This document shows positions 16,678 to 26,495 of a stretch of DNA of 58,880 nt, in pieces (positions within the stretch are counted from its first letter, which is position 1; every line of letters begins with the position of its first letter). Position numbers and translations under genes: made by a program. The notes under the pieces are model-generated. The model worked only from the letters and a program-made list of their open reading frames with translations, had not been told where the DNA came from and did not search any database. The DNA is from Acidimicrobiia bacterium (GTDB taxonomy: Bacteria > Actinomycetota > Acidimicrobiia > Spongiisociales > ZC4RG35), in NCBI GenBank assembly GCA_015488325.1, contig WFOA01000112.1, forward strand, positions 1 to 58,880. The letters run 5' to 3'.

Positions 16678-17694
16678 ATGAAGACGTCCCACTTCGACTA
16701 CACCCTCCCGGCCGAAGCCGTCGCCCAACGTCCCGCCGAACCGCGCGACGCCGCCCGGCTGCTCGACGCCCGTGACCTGAGCGACCACCGCTTCCGTGAC
16801 CTTCCCGCGTTGTTGGAACCCGGAGATCTCGTCGTCGTGAACCAGACCCGGGTCCGGAAGGGACGCCTGTTCGGGAAGAAGGTCCGGACGGGCGGCAAGG
16901 TCGAGCTGCTGGTCCTCGGCCGGACGGGGGGCGAGGTCTGGGAGGCGTTGATCCGTCCCGCCCGGAAGGTCCGGCCGGGAACGGAGCTCGACTTCGGGCC
17001 GCTGCGGGCCACGGTGCTGACGTCCCCCGCCGAAGGCAAGGCCCTGGTCCGTCTGGAAGCCGACGGGGACGTCGAAGAGGTCCTCGAACGCAGCGGCCAC
17101 CTCCCCCTCCCCCCATACATCCGCCGCTGGGACGGCGACCCCGAGCGCTACCAGACGGTGTTCGCCGCATCGACCGGATCGGCGGCTGCGCCGACGGCCG
17201 GGCTGCATTTCACCCCGGCGGTGCTCTCCGCGCTGGAACGCCGAGGGGTCCGTCTGGCCCGCATCGACCTCGAAGTGGGCCTGGGCACCTTTCGCCCGGT
17301 GAGCACCGACGACGTCGAAGACCACGTGATCCACCCGGAGCGGTTCACCCTGCCCGAAGCCACCGCCGTCGCCGTCCGTGAGACCGTCGCCACCGGAGGG
17401 CGGGTGGTGGCGATCGGGACCACGGTGGCCCGCACCTTGGAGACGATGGCGACCGGCCCGGGCAGGGTCCTCGCCGGCCGAGGGGAGACCCGTCTCTATC
17501 TGCGTCCGGGGATCGAGTTCCAGATCGTCGACGTCCTCGTCACCAACTTCCATCTTCCCCGCTCCAGCCTGCTGGTCCTGCTCGCAGCCTTCATGGGGGA
17601 GCGGTGGCGGGACGTGTATCGGGTGGCCCTCCAGCGGGGGTACCGTTTCCTCTCGTTCGGTGACGCCATGCTCTGTGCGCGGGAGCGCCGATGA
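16678..17694 (+). CDS. queA: S-adenosylmethionine:tRNA ribosyltransferase-isomerase
   Basis: 338 residues. It transfers and isomerises the ribose of SAM onto preQ1 at tRNA position 34 to give epoxyqueuosine. Family blocks include FDYTLPAEAVAQRP, GDLVVVNQTRV, the ASTGSAAAPTAGLHFT core and VLVTNFHLPRSSLL. A GTG at 16669 would add three residues; the ATG gives the usual N-terminus. It overlaps tgt by ATGA, a queuosine pair. Queuosine genes are patchy in Actinomycetota, which helps place the host. Confidence 0.95.
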   Translation: MKTSHFDYTLPAEAVAQRPAEPRDAARLLDARDLSDHRFRDLPALLEPGDLVVVNQTRVRKGRLFGKKVRTGGKVELLVLGRTGGEVWEALIRPARKVRPGTELDFGPLRATVLTSPAEGKALVRLEADGDVEEVLERSGHLPLPPYIRRWDGDPERYQTVFAASTGSAAAPTAGLHFTPAVLSALERRGVRLARIDLEVGLGTFRPVSTDDVEDHVIHPERFTLPEATAVAVRETVATGGRVVAIGTTVARTLETMATGPGRVLAGRGETRLYLRPGIEFQIVDVLVTNFHLPRSSLLVLLAAFMGERWRDVYRVALQRGYRFLSFGDAMLCARERR

Positions 17695-18812
17695 CCTCCC
17701 CCGTCACCTGGGAGCCGATCGCCACCGACGGCGCGGCCCGCCGCGGCCGGCTCCACACCCCGCACGGGTCGGTGGAGACCCCTGCGTTCATGCCGGTCGG
17801 GACCCGCGGCGTGGTGCGTGCCGTAGACGCCGACGACCTCACCGAGGTCGGGGCGCAGATCGTCCTCGCCAACACCTACCACCTCATGCTGCGACCGGGC
17901 GCCTCTCAGGTCGCTGCCTTGGGGGGTCTCCACCGGTTCGCCGGGTGGGACCGGCCGATCCTCACCGACTCGGGCGGCTATCAGATCTACTCGTTGGAGC
18001 CGGCCATCGACGAGGAAGGTGCCGTCTTCCGGTCGACCTACGACGGGTCCGAGGTGAGACTCACCCCCGAGGACGCGGTGGCGGTGCAGGAGCTCCTCGG
18101 GCCCGACATCGCCATGGTGTTGGACGTGTGCGTCGGCCTCCCCGCCCCGCGAAAGGTGGTTCGGGCGGCGATGGAGCGTACGCTGCGGTGGACGGAACGG
18201 GCCATCGCGGTCCACCGCCGCGCCGATCAAGCCCTCTTCGGCATCGTCCAAGGGGGCGTCGACCCGGAGCTGCGCCAGGAGAGTGCCCGACGGACCGCCG
18301 ATCTGGGGCTTCCGGGTTTCGGGATCGGCGGTCTGTCGGTGGGGGAGGAACCCGACGAGCGTGACCGGGCTTTGGAGGCGGTGACGGCGGAGCTCCCGTC
18401 CGACAAGGTCCGCTACGTGATGGGCCTCGGCGACGCCGAAGGCATCTTGGCGGCGATCGCCCGGGGAGTGGACCTGTTCGACTGTGTGTGGCCGACACGC
18501 CTCGCCCGCCACGGCCGGGTGCTCACCCCGGACGGAGACTACAACCTCCGCCGGGCCGAATACGCCGCCGATCCGGCTCCTCTCGACCCCGAATGCCCGT
18601 GCCGGACCTGCCGGAGGTACTCCCGTGCCTACCTGCGGCATCTGCTGATGGTGGGGGAGATGACGGCGCTCCGCCTCGTCACCGTCCACAACCTCACCTA
18701 CACGTTCCGGCTGGTGGCCGGGGCTCGCACCGCCGTCGAAGAGGGACGTTTCGCCGACTACCGGGCCGAGGTGGTGGAGCGAAGAATTCGCCGGGGTGAC
18801 GCCGAGCGCTAA
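17691..18812 (+). CDS. tgt: tRNA-guanine transglycosylase
   Basis: 373 residues, TIM barrel. It swaps G34 of target tRNAs for preQ1. Catalytic residues are D93 (LTDSGGYQ) and D264 (GVDLFDCV). Zinc ligands C302, C304, C307 and H333 fall at E. coli numbering. The usual DEC in the substrate pocket reads DVC (145-147), and the segment after it is VGLPAP; FGIVQGG and GGLSVGE are normal. The final TAA is also the start of the yajC -10 box. It probably works with QueA, given the overlap. Confidence 0.94.
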   Translation: MTSPVTWEPIATDGAARRGRLHTPHGSVETPAFMPVGTRGVVRAVDADDLTEVGAQIVLANTYHLMLRPGASQVAALGGLHRFAGWDRPILTDSGGYQIYSLEPAIDEEGAVFRSTYDGSEVRLTPEDAVAVQELLGPDIAMVLDVCVGLPAPRKVVRAAMERTLRWTERAIAVHRRADQALFGIVQGGVDPELRQESARRTADLGLPGFGIGGLSVGEEPDERDRALEAVTAELPSDKVRYVMGLGDAEGILAAIARGVDLFDCVWPTRLARHGRVLTPDGDYNLRRAEYAADPAPLDPECPCRTCRRYSRAYLRHLLMVGEMTALRLVTVHNLTYTFRLVAGARTAVEEGRFADYRAEVVERRIRRGDAER

Positions 18813-18815
18813 CCT
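18810..18815 (+). promoter_or_regulatory. Putative -10 box for yajC-secDF, containing the tgt stop codon
   Basis: TAACCT preceded by GC. The TAA stop of tgt is its first half. The yajC ATG lies 25 bases on. Confidence 0.5.
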
Positions 18816-18840
18816 GCCACGTTGCCCCCGAGGCTCACTC

Positions 18841-19140
18841 ATGGATCTCATCTTCGCCCAGGCCCAGACGACCGGAGGGAGCGGCTTGACGTCGCTTCTG
18901 TTCCTCGCCGCGATGATCGGCTTCTTCTGGTTCCTGTTCATCCGCCCCCAACGCAAACGGATGCGGGAACAGCAGGAGCTCCAGTCGGCCCTCGGCGTCG
19001 GCGACCGGGTGCAGACCATCGGAGGCCTCGTCGGACGGGTGCGGTCGATCGACGACGACACCGTCGTGCTCGACATCGAATCCGGCCAGGTCCGGGTTCT
19101 GCGCCGGGCCATCGCGGCGCGCGTCGGCGACGGGTCCTGA
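18841..19140 (+). CDS. yajC: Preprotein translocase accessory subunit YajC
   Basis: 99 residues: one N-terminal membrane helix (LLFLAAMIGFFWFLFIRPQRKR, about 18-38), then a basic stop-transfer and a small soluble domain with VQTIGGLVGRV. It belongs to the SecDF-YajC complex at the membrane. The ATG at 18841 is used; longer frames run into tgt. secD follows after 3 bases. Confidence 0.93.
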   Translation: MDLIFAQAQTTGGSGLTSLLFLAAMIGFFWFLFIRPQRKRMREQQELQSALGVGDRVQTIGGLVGRVRSIDDDTVVLDIESGQVRVLRRAIAARVGDGS

Positions 19141-19143
19141 GCC

Positions 19144-20589
19144 ATGGCGAGACGGGTCGTCGGCCTGTTGGTCGTGTTCGCCCTGTCGTGGGGCGGGCTC
19201 GGGTTGCTGTTCGCCCAGGGGATCACCCCGAAGCTGGGACTCGACCTGCAGGGCGGAACCTCGGTCGTCCTCACCGCCCCACCCGACACCGAACGGGACC
19301 TGCTCGAACTCGCCGTCGACATCATGCGGCGACGGATCGAAGACGTCGGCGGGGTGCAGGAACCGGAGATCCAGATCTCCGGCGGCAACACCGTACTGGT
19401 CCAGCTCCCCGGGGTCACCGACGAACGACGTGCCCTCGACGCGATCGGACAGACCGGACAGCTCTCCTTCCGTCCGGTCCTCGAGGTCTTCCCCGGCGAC
19501 ACCGGCCCCCTCGCCGGGGCCGAGGACGTGCCCGAAGGCGTCGACCCCGTGACCGGCCTCACCGTGAAGGACGACCCGACCCGTGAAGCCTGGCTCCTCG
19601 AGACCGACCCCGCGACCGGCACCTCCCAGGTGCTCCACGTCGGACCGGCCGCCCTCCTCGGCTCGGACGTCGACTCCGCGATCCCCCAGCCTCCGGGGAC
19701 CGGCGCCGGGATCGGCTGGGTGGTGTCCCTCGACCTCACCTCCGAAGGCGGTGACAAGTTCGCCCGTCTCACGGCCGACGCCGCCTCCTATCCGGTGGGC
19801 GACCCCCAACGCCAGATCGCCATCGTCCTCGACGGCAAGGTGTTGTCGGCGCCGGCCGTTGCCGCCGACGTCCAGCCCGGAGTGGGCATCACCGGCGGCC
19901 GTGCCCAGATCACCTTGGGGGCGTCGCCCGACGCCGAGCAGGAAGCCCAGAACCTCGCCATCGCCCTCCGGTACGGCTCCCTGCCGGTCTCCTTCGAACG
20001 GAGCCAGGTCCAGAAGGTGTCGGCCACCCTCGGTACCGACTCGCTGCGGATCGGGCTCATCTCGGGTCTCGCCGGTCTGGTGCTGGTCGCCCTGGTGCTC
20101 CTCGCCTACTACCGGGCCCTCGGTCTGGTGGCGGTGGTGGGCCTCACCGTCTTCGGCTCGTTCCTGATCTCGATCTTCAGCGTCATGGGCCAGATCCAGG
20201 GTCTGACGCTCACGCTGGCGGGGGTGACCGGGATCATCGTGTCGGTGGGGATCACCGCCGACTCGTACATCGTCTACTTCGAACGGGTCAAAGACGAGAT
20301 GCGTCTCGGCAAGACGGTCCACGCCGCGGTGGAAGACGGGTTCAAGGCCGCCTACCGGACGATCTTGACGGCCGACACCGTCTCCCTGTTGGCGGCGATC
20401 CTCCTGTGGGCCCTGGCGGTCGGTGCCGTCAAAGGGTTCGCCCTCTCCCTCGGGATCGCCACCTTCCTCGACTTGGTCGTCGCCCGCATCTACACCCGCC
20501 GGGCGGCATGGATCCTCGCCCAAGGACCCCTCGCCGAAGGCTCCGGATTCAGCATCGCCGGCGCCGCGAGGACGGGAGCGGCTGCATGA
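19144..20589 (+). CDS. secD: Protein translocase subunit SecD
   Basis: 481 residues. An N-terminal membrane helix, the P1 head domain with LGLDLQGGTSVVL, and five C-terminal helices including the GLAGLVLVALVLLAYYR block and VSVGITADSYIVYFERVKDE. It uses the proton gradient to pull exported proteins through SecYEG. It overlaps secF by ATGA. Confidence 0.97.
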   Translation: MARRVVGLLVVFALSWGGLGLLFAQGITPKLGLDLQGGTSVVLTAPPDTERDLLELAVDIMRRRIEDVGGVQEPEIQISGGNTVLVQLPGVTDERRALDAIGQTGQLSFRPVLEVFPGDTGPLAGAEDVPEGVDPVTGLTVKDDPTREAWLLETDPATGTSQVLHVGPAALLGSDVDSAIPQPPGTGAGIGWVVSLDLTSEGGDKFARLTADAASYPVGDPQRQIAIVLDGKVLSAPAVAADVQPGVGITGGRAQITLGASPDAEQEAQNLAIALRYGSLPVSFERSQVQKVSATLGTDSLRIGLISGLAGLVLVALVLLAYYRALGLVAVVGLTVFGSFLISIFSVMGQIQGLTLTLAGVTGIIVSVGITADSYIVYFERVKDEMRLGKTVHAAVEDGFKAAYRTILTADTVSLLAAILLWALAVGAVKGFALSLGIATFLDLVVARIYTRRAAWILAQGPLAEGSGFSIAGAARTGAAA

Positions 20590-21704
20590 GTGCCCCCGAA
20601 ACCGTCGAGACACCCACCTCCACCTGGCGCCGGGTGTTGGCGGGTCGGACCACCATCGACTTCGTCGGGGGCCGCCGACGCTGGTTCACGATCTCCGCCG
20701 TCCTCATCGGCATCGCCCTGGCCGGCTTGGCGTTGCGGGGCGGGCTGAACCTCGGATTGGAGTTCCGGGGCGGGCTCGCCGTGGAGACCATCAACCCGGC
20801 CGGGGCCGGGATCCCCGACTTGCGGGACGCGTTGGAGGCCGTCGGTGAACCCGACGCCCGGATCCAGCTCATCGACGACGGCGCCGCCGTCCTCATCCAG
20901 ACCGAGCCGGTCTCCGCCGACACCCAGGAGGCCCTCGTCGAAGCCGTCGCCGCCGTCACCGGGAGTCCCCGCACCGAGATCTCCATCGAGTCGGTGGGAC
21001 CGACCTTCGGTGCGATCGTCGCCCGACGTGCCCTTGAGGCGCTGGTGGTGTTCCTCGCCGCCGCCATCGTGTTCATCTCGTGGCGACTCGAATGGAAGAT
21101 GGCGGTGGCCGGCATCACCGCCCTCTTCCACGACCTCGTCATCACCCTCGGCGTGTACGCCATCACCGGCTTCGAGGTGACCCCGGCGACGGTGGTGGCG
21201 GTGCTGACGATCCTCGGCTACAGCCTCTACGACACCGTGGTCGTCTTCGACAAGGTCGAAGAGCTCGAAGCGTCGATGGGGGATCAACACACCATCACCG
21301 ACATCGTCAACCGCGCCATGAACCAGGTGCTGGTCCGTTCGATCAACACCTCCCTCACCTCGCTGCTGCCGGTGGGGAGTCTCCTGTTCGTCGGGTCCTT
21401 CATCCTCGGTGCCGCCAGCCTGCGGGACTTCGCGTTGGCGCTGTTCGTCGGTATCGCCGCCGGGACGTATTCGTCGATCTTCGTCGCCGCGCCGATGCTG
21501 GGGGCATGGAAGGAGAGCGAAGAGGAATGGGCCGCCCAGCGTCAGCGGCTCGAACGGCGGGCCCACAAGGCCCGACAGCAGGCAGCCCGCCTGGCCGAAC
21601 AGGCCGCGGAGGCACGCGCCGCCGAGGAGGCGAAGACGTCGGCGCCTCCCCGCCCCGGGCAGCTGCGGCCCCCGAAGAAGCGGAAGAAGAAACGGCGCCG
21701 TTGA
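20586..21704 (+). CDS. secF: Protein translocase subunit SecF
   Basis: 372 residues, six membrane helices. LEFRGGLAVE in the first periplasmic segment, then VLTILGYSLYDTVVVFDKVEE and the NRAMNQVLVRSINTSLTSLL block. The tail after about 300 is long, Ala/Arg-rich and ends in a lysine/arginine cluster, typical of actinobacterial SecF. The ATG overlaps the secD stop; an upstream frame to 20406 is a shadow of secD. Confidence 0.96.
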   Translation: MSAPETVETPTSTWRRVLAGRTTIDFVGGRRRWFTISAVLIGIALAGLALRGGLNLGLEFRGGLAVETINPAGAGIPDLRDALEAVGEPDARIQLIDDGAAVLIQTEPVSADTQEALVEAVAAVTGSPRTEISIESVGPTFGAIVARRALEALVVFLAAAIVFISWRLEWKMAVAGITALFHDLVITLGVYAITGFEVTPATVVAVLTILGYSLYDTVVVFDKVEELEASMGDQHTITDIVNRAMNQVLVRSINTSLTSLLPVGSLLFVGSFILGAASLRDFALALFVGIAAGTYSSIFVAAPMLGAWKESEEEWAAQRQRLERRAHKARQQAARLAEQAAEARAAEEAKTSAPPRPGQLRPPKKRKKKRRR

Positions 21705-21727
21705 GCACGGCCGGTTCTGGGTAGAAT
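21701..21727 (+). promoter_or_regulatory. Putative promoter of apt, leaderless
   Basis: TTGAGC (21701-21706), a 15-base spacer and TAGAAT (21722-21727). The -10 ends 6 bases before the GTG at 21734, the exact spacing for transcription to start on the GTG. The TTGA overlaps the secF stop. Confidence 0.6.
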
Positions 21728-21733
21728 CATCGG

Positions 21734-22252
21734 GTGCCAGATTTCCGTGAACTGATCCGCGAGGTACCCGACTACCCGAAACCGGGGATCCTCTTCTACG
21801 ACATCACCCCGGTCCTCGGCGACGCCGCGGCGTTCGCCCATCTCCTCGACCGGATGACGGCACCCTTCGCCGACGCCGAGATCGACAAGGTGGCGGGGAT
21901 CGAAGCCCGAGGGTTCGTGCTGGCGGCGTCGATCGCGGAGAAGTTGCAGGCCGGGTTCGTCCCGATCCGCAAACCGGGGAAGCTCCCCTACCAGGTCGTC
22001 CGGGAGGAATACGCCCTGGAGTACGGAACCGACGCCCTCGAGGCCCATGTGGACGCCGTCGGTCCGGGCGATCGGGTCCTCTTGGTCGACGACGTCATCG
22101 CCACCGGAGGCACCGCCTCGGCCGCGTCCCGGCTGTTGAGAAAGCTCGGAGCCGACGTGGTCGGATTCTCGGTCTTCATCGAGCTGGGTTTCCTCGACGG
22201 CCGCGCCGCCCTCGACGGCCTCCCGTTCCATGCCCTCCTCCGATACGACTGA
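21734..22252 (+). CDS. apt: Adenine phosphoribosyltransferase
   Basis: 172 residues. It converts adenine and PRPP to AMP (purine salvage). The PRPP loop is VLLVDDVIATGGTA; other blocks are IREVPDYPKPGILFYDITP and GIEARGFVLA. The start GTG has no ribosome-binding site and sits 6 bases after a -10 box. Its end overlaps relA by 23 bases. The apt-relA pair after secDF is a common actinobacterial order. Confidence 0.95.
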   Translation: MPDFRELIREVPDYPKPGILFYDITPVLGDAAAFAHLLDRMTAPFADAEIDKVAGIEARGFVLAASIAEKLQAGFVPIRKPGKLPYQVVREEYALEYGTDALEAHVDAVGPGDRVLLVDDVIATGGTASAASRLLRKLGADVVGFSVFIELGFLDGRAALDGLPFHALLRYD

Positions 22253-24428
22253 GACCGCCGTCCTCGACCCGGACCGGGCCTTCGCCCGGATCGTGGAGAC
22301 CTATCTCGCCCATCACCCCGGTGGGGACCCCTCCACCCTGAAGCGGGCGTACCGGGTGGCGAAGCGAGCCCACGAAGGGCAGCGTCGCAAATCGGGGGAG
22401 GCCTACATCACCCACCCGGTCGCGGTCACCCAGATCCTCGCCGACTACGGCCTCGACGAAGCGACCCTGGCGGCGGCCCTCCTCCACGACGTGGTCGAAG
22501 ACACCGACGTCGACCTCCGCCAGATCATCGACCAGTTCGGTGACGAGATCGGCTACCTCATCGACGGCGTCACCAAACTGGACCGGATCTCGTACTCGAC
22601 CCGGGAGCAGGCCCAGGCCGCCACCATCCGCAAGATGGTCGTGGCGATGGCGGAGGATCTGCGGGTCCTGCTGATCAAGCTGGCGGATCGGCTCCACAAC
22701 ATCCGCACCGTCCACGCCCTCGCCCCCGAGAAGCAGCGCCGGGTCGCCCAGGAGACCCTCGACGTCTACGCCCCGCTGGCCCACCGTCTCGGTGTCCAAG
22801 AGATCAAACACGAACTGGAGGACCGCAGCTTCGCGGTGCTGCATCCGGGGCCCTACGCCGAGATCGAAGAGAAACTCGCCGAACGGGCGCCCGAACGGGA
22901 GGTGTTCATCGACAAGATCGTCGCCGAGGTCGAAGGGATGCTCGCCGAGGCAGGGATCGACGCGACGGTGACGGGACGGCCGAAACACCACTACTCGATC
23001 TACCGGAAGATGGTCGAGTCGGGCCTGCCCTTCGAAGAGATCCACGACCTGATCGGGATCCGCATCATCACGACCACGGTGCAGGACTGCTACGCCGCCC
23101 TCGGCCTGATCCACGCCCGCTGGATGCCGATCTCGGGACGGTTCAAGGACTACATCGCGATGCCCAAGTTCAACCTGTACCAGAGCCTCCATACGACGGT
23201 GATCGGCTCGGACGGCAAGCCCCTCGAAGTGCAGATCCGCACCGCCGAGATGCACCGTCTGGCCGAAGTGGGGATCGCCGCCCACTGGCGGTACAAGGAA
23301 GGCGCGGACGCCCAGGAGCTCGACTGGATGGGGGACCTCCGCACCCTGCAGGAAGACGCCACCGACCCCGAAGAGTTCCTCGACCACCTCAAACTCGACC
23401 TCTACCAAGACGAAGTGTTCGTCCTCACGCCCGCCGGGGACGTGAAAACCCTGCCCAGAGGCGCCACCGCGGTGGATTTCGCCTACGCGGTCCACACCGA
23501 AGTGGGGAACCGGTGTGTGGGAGCCCGGGTCAACGGACGGCTGCTGCCCCTGTCCACCCGACTCGAATCCGGCGACATCGTCGAGATCATCACCTCCAAG
23601 TCGCCCGACGCCGGGCCCTCTCGCGACTGGTTGAACTTCGTCCGGACCAGCCGGGCGAAGTCGAAGATCAAGCAGTGGTTCCTGAAGGAGCGCCGAGAGG
23701 CCGCCCTCGCCGAAGGACGGGAACAGGTCATGGCGCTTCTACGGAGAGAAGGGCTCGGGCTGTCCGCCGCCGACCGGGAGTCGTATCTCGCCGAGGTGGC
23801 CGCCGACCTCAACAAGAAGGACGTCGACGCCCTCCTGGTGGCGGTGGGGGAGGGGGCGGTGTCGGCGAGCACCGTCGCTCAACGTGTCGTCCGACTCGCC
23901 CGACCCGAACAGGACGACGTCGAAGACCTCCTGGCGCCACCGAGGCCACGCCGCACCAGCACCGCCGGCCCCGCCATCATCGTCGAAGGCCTCGACGACA
24001 TGCTGGTGCGGATCGCCCGCTGCTGCGCACCGGTGCCCGGCGATCCGATCATCGGCTTCGTGACCGTCGGGCGCGGGGTGTCGGTCCATCGGGCCGACTG
24101 CACCAACATCGCCGCCCTCGCCGACCGGAGAGAGCGGATGGTGGAGGTGTCCTGGCCGCCGGAGCGGGTCGGGAACTTCACCGTCTGGGTGCAGGTCGAG
24201 GCCCTCGACCGAACCAAGCTCCTGCGCGACGTCACCGCCACCATCTCGGACATGGGGGGCAACATCACGGCGTCGTCGTCGGTGACCAACCGGGACCGGG
24301 TCGCCATCCTCCGCTACGAGGTGGAGCTCTCCGACCCGACCCAGGTCCCCCGGCTCATCTCCGATCTGCGGGGTGTCGACGGGGTGTACGCCGCCTACCG
24401 GATCATGCCGGAAGGAGACCCGAGGTGA
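22230..24428 (+). CDS. relA: Bifunctional (p)ppGpp synthetase/hydrolase
   Basis: 732 residues. The HD hydrolase domain shows H62 and HD at 86-87 (LLHDVVEDT). The synthetase domain has RPKHHYSIYRKM and GRFKDYIAMPKFNLYQSLHT. Then come TGS (VKTLPRGATAVDFAYAVHT), a zinc-finger-like CC motif (ARCCAPVPGD) and a C-terminal ACT domain. Both catalytic sites look intact, so it should make and degrade the alarmone in response to uncharged tRNA. The ATG lies inside apt, so translation is probably coupled to it. Confidence 0.96.
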   Translation: MPSSDTTETAVLDPDRAFARIVETYLAHHPGGDPSTLKRAYRVAKRAHEGQRRKSGEAYITHPVAVTQILADYGLDEATLAAALLHDVVEDTDVDLRQIIDQFGDEIGYLIDGVTKLDRISYSTREQAQAATIRKMVVAMAEDLRVLLIKLADRLHNIRTVHALAPEKQRRVAQETLDVYAPLAHRLGVQEIKHELEDRSFAVLHPGPYAEIEEKLAERAPEREVFIDKIVAEVEGMLAEAGIDATVTGRPKHHYSIYRKMVESGLPFEEIHDLIGIRIITTTVQDCYAALGLIHARWMPISGRFKDYIAMPKFNLYQSLHTTVIGSDGKPLEVQIRTAEMHRLAEVGIAAHWRYKEGADAQELDWMGDLRTLQEDATDPEEFLDHLKLDLYQDEVFVLTPAGDVKTLPRGATAVDFAYAVHTEVGNRCVGARVNGRLLPLSTRLESGDIVEIITSKSPDAGPSRDWLNFVRTSRAKSKIKQWFLKERREAALAEGREQVMALLRREGLGLSAADRESYLAEVAADLNKKDVDALLVAVGEGAVSASTVAQRVVRLARPEQDDVEDLLAPPRPRRTSTAGPAIIVEGLDDMLVRIARCCAPVPGDPIIGFVTVGRGVSVHRADCTNIAALADRRERMVEVSWPPERVGNFTVWVQVEALDRTKLLRDVTATISDMGGNITASSSVTNRDRVAILRYEVELSDPTQVPRLISDLRGVDGVYAAYRIMPEGDPR

Positions 24429-24432
24429 CATC

Positions 24433-25086
24433 GTGTTGATCGTCTCCGAATCTCTGTGGGTCGCCGGGACGAACACCTACCTGGTCGCTCCCGAACCGGG
24501 CGGTCTGGGGGTGCTGATCGACGCGCCCCCCGATCCGGGAGCCATCGCCGAGCTGGTGACGCGCCATCGGGTGACGCCGACCGCCCTCGTAGTCACCCAC
24601 GGCCACATCGACCACGTCGGGGGAGCCGGCGCCGTCACCGACCGATTCGGACTCACCACCTACGTCCATCCCGACGACGACTTCCTCACCCTCGACCCGG
24701 TCGCCCAACTCCGGATGCTGTTCGGCATGGTCCCACCGGGCGACTACGCCCCTCCGCAGCGTCGGGTCGGGCTGGCGGACGGGGAGCGGCTGTCCGTCGG
24801 CGGTGTCGAACTGGAGGTGCTCCACACCCCGGGCCACACGCCCGGGCACTGCTGCTTCCTCCTGGCCGACGAAGGGGTGCTCTTCTCCGGTGATCAGCTC
24901 TTCGCCGGCTCCATCGGGCGAACCGACCTCCCCGGGGGTGACCTGCGGGCGTTGCTGCAGTCGATGCGTACCAAGGTCCTCACCCTCCCCGACGAGGTGC
25001 GGGTCCTTCCCGGCCACGGACCCGAGACCACCATCGGTCGGGAACGACGGACCAATCCCTTCCTCCTCCAGCTCGCCGCCGACTGA
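24433..25086 (+). CDS. Metallo-beta-lactamase-fold hydrolase (glyoxalase II-like)
   Basis: 217 residues. Metal ligands: HxHxDH in THGHIDHVGG, His in HTPGHTPGHCC, Asp in FSGDQLF and a final His in LPGHGPET. The family includes hydroxyacylglutathione hydrolases and other thioesterases; since this host probably uses mycothiol, the natural thioester is uncertain. The GTG at 24433 follows GAGGTG and lies just after the relA stop; longer frames overlap relA. A similar gene sits next to hisS in many Actinomycetota. Confidence 0.85.
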   Translation: MLIVSESLWVAGTNTYLVAPEPGGLGVLIDAPPDPGAIAELVTRHRVTPTALVVTHGHIDHVGGAGAVTDRFGLTTYVHPDDDFLTLDPVAQLRMLFGMVPPGDYAPPQRRVGLADGERLSVGGVELEVLHTPGHTPGHCCFLLADEGVLFSGDQLFAGSIGRTDLPGGDLRALLQSMRTKVLTLPDEVRVLPGHGPETTIGRERRTNPFLLQLAAD

Positions 25087-25109
25087 GACGAGCCGATCCG
25101 CCGGCGGGC

Positions 25110-25115
25110 TACCCT
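25110..25115 (+). promoter_or_regulatory. Putative -10 box for hisS-aspS
   Basis: TACCCT preceded by GC, 25 bases before the hisS ATG. Confidence 0.45.
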
Positions 25116-25140
25116 GCGGTACCTCCCCGAACGAGATCCC

Positions 25141-26490
25141 ATGGTCACACCGCGAACGATGCCCGGCGTCTTGGAGCTGCTCCCCGCGGAGCAGGTCACC
25201 TTCCGACGCATGCTCGAGACGATCAGAGCCGCCTACGAACGGTTCGGGTTCGTCGAGTTGGAGACACCCGCCATCGAGTTGGCCGAAGTGCTGTTGACGA
25301 AGACCGGAGGCGAGACCGAGCGGGAGGTCTACTTCGTCCAGTCCACCGGGGCACGGGAACAGGGCCTCGAACCCGACCTCGCCCTCAGGTTCGACCTCAC
25401 GGTGCCCCTCGCCCGCTACGTCGCCCAGCACGAACAGCAACTCGCGTTCCCGTTCCGCCGCTACCAGATCCAACGGGTCTACCGGGGGGAGTCACCCCAG
25501 CGTGGCCGGTTCCGGGAGTTCTACCAGTGCGACATCGACGTCATCGGCCGCGACGACCTCGACCTCCGCTACGACGCCGAGATGCCGGCGGTGATCCACC
25601 GGGTCTTCACCGACCTCGAGATCGGACCGTTCACGATCCGACTCAACAACCGTCGCCTCATGCGGGGCCTCTTGTCGTCCCTCGGTGTCGGCGACCCCTC
25701 CCACCAGTCGGCGGTCCTCCGAGAAGTCGACAAGCTCGAAAAGCGCGGCCTCGACGCCACCGCAACGGCCCTCGTCGACGTCGGGATGGCACCGGCTGCG
25801 GTCGACCGCCTGTTGGAGACGGTTTCGTACCGGTCGTCTTCCTTGGACGACGCCCTCGAGACCCTGGATCGGCTGTCCGCCGAGTTCGGCGACGCCGCCG
25901 GAGGCGCCGCCGACCAGGCGACCGTCCTCGAGGCGATCGCCGCCTTCGGGGTCCCCGAGGACGCCTACGCCCTCGACCTCTCCATCGCCCGCGGGCTCGA
26001 CTACTACACCGGGACGGTGTACGAGACGGTCCTCGACGACCATCCCGGCATCGGCAGCGTCTGCTCGGGGGGTCGCTACGACGACCTCGCCGGGTATTAC
26101 ACGTCCTCGAAGCTTCCCGGGGTGGGGATCTCGATCGGCCTGACCCGGCTGTTCTACCAGCTCCGGGAAGCGGGCATCGTCGGAGCGTCCCCGGCGGTCA
26201 CGCAGGTGCTGGTCACGCTGATGGACCCCGCCGGGTTCGCCTACGCCCTGGAGGTCGGTCGACGGCTCCGCCAGGCCGGAATCCCCACCGAGACACGGCC
26301 CGCCCCCTCACGCCTGGGCAAGCAGCTCAAATACGCCGACCGCCTCGGGATCCGGTTCGCCGTCATCTGCGGCGAGGACGAACGTTCCCGGGACACGGTG
26401 ACCGTACGCGACCTCCGTCACGGAAACCAGGACGAGGTACCCCGTTCCGACCTCGTCCGCCACCTCCGCACCCTCATCGACCAGGAGTGA
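25141..26490 (+). CDS. hisS: Histidyl-tRNA synthetase
   Basis: 449 residues. Class II core with motif 2 [23 protein letters not shown], the histidine motif [12 protein letters not shown] and motif 3 [13 protein letters not shown]; the C-terminal anticodon-binding domain starts around [10 protein letters not shown]. It charges tRNA-His. aspS follows after 5 bases, the usual hisS-aspS pair. Confidence 0.97.
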   Translation: MVTPRTMPGVLELLPAEQVTFRRMLETIRAAYERFGFVELETPAIELAEVLLTKTGGETEREVYFVQSTGAREQGLEPDLALRFDLTVPLARYVAQHEQQLAFPFRRYQIQRVYRGESPQRGRFREFYQCDIDVIGRDDLDLRYDAEMPAVIHRVFTDLEIGPFTIRLNNRRLMRGLLSSLGVGDPSHQSAVLREVDKLEKRGLDATATALVDVGMAPAAVDRLLETVSYRSSSLDDALETLDRLSAEFGDAAGGAADQATVLEAIAAFGVPEDAYALDLSIARGLDYYTGTVYETVLDDHPGIGSVCSGGRYDDLAGYYTSSKLPGVGISIGLTRLFYQLREAGIVGASPAVTQVLVTLMDPAGFAYALEVGRRLRQAGIPTETRPAPSRLGKQLKYADRLGIRFAVICGEDERSRDTVTVRDLRHGNQDEVPRSDLVRHLRTLIDQE

Positions 26491-26495
26491 TCCCG

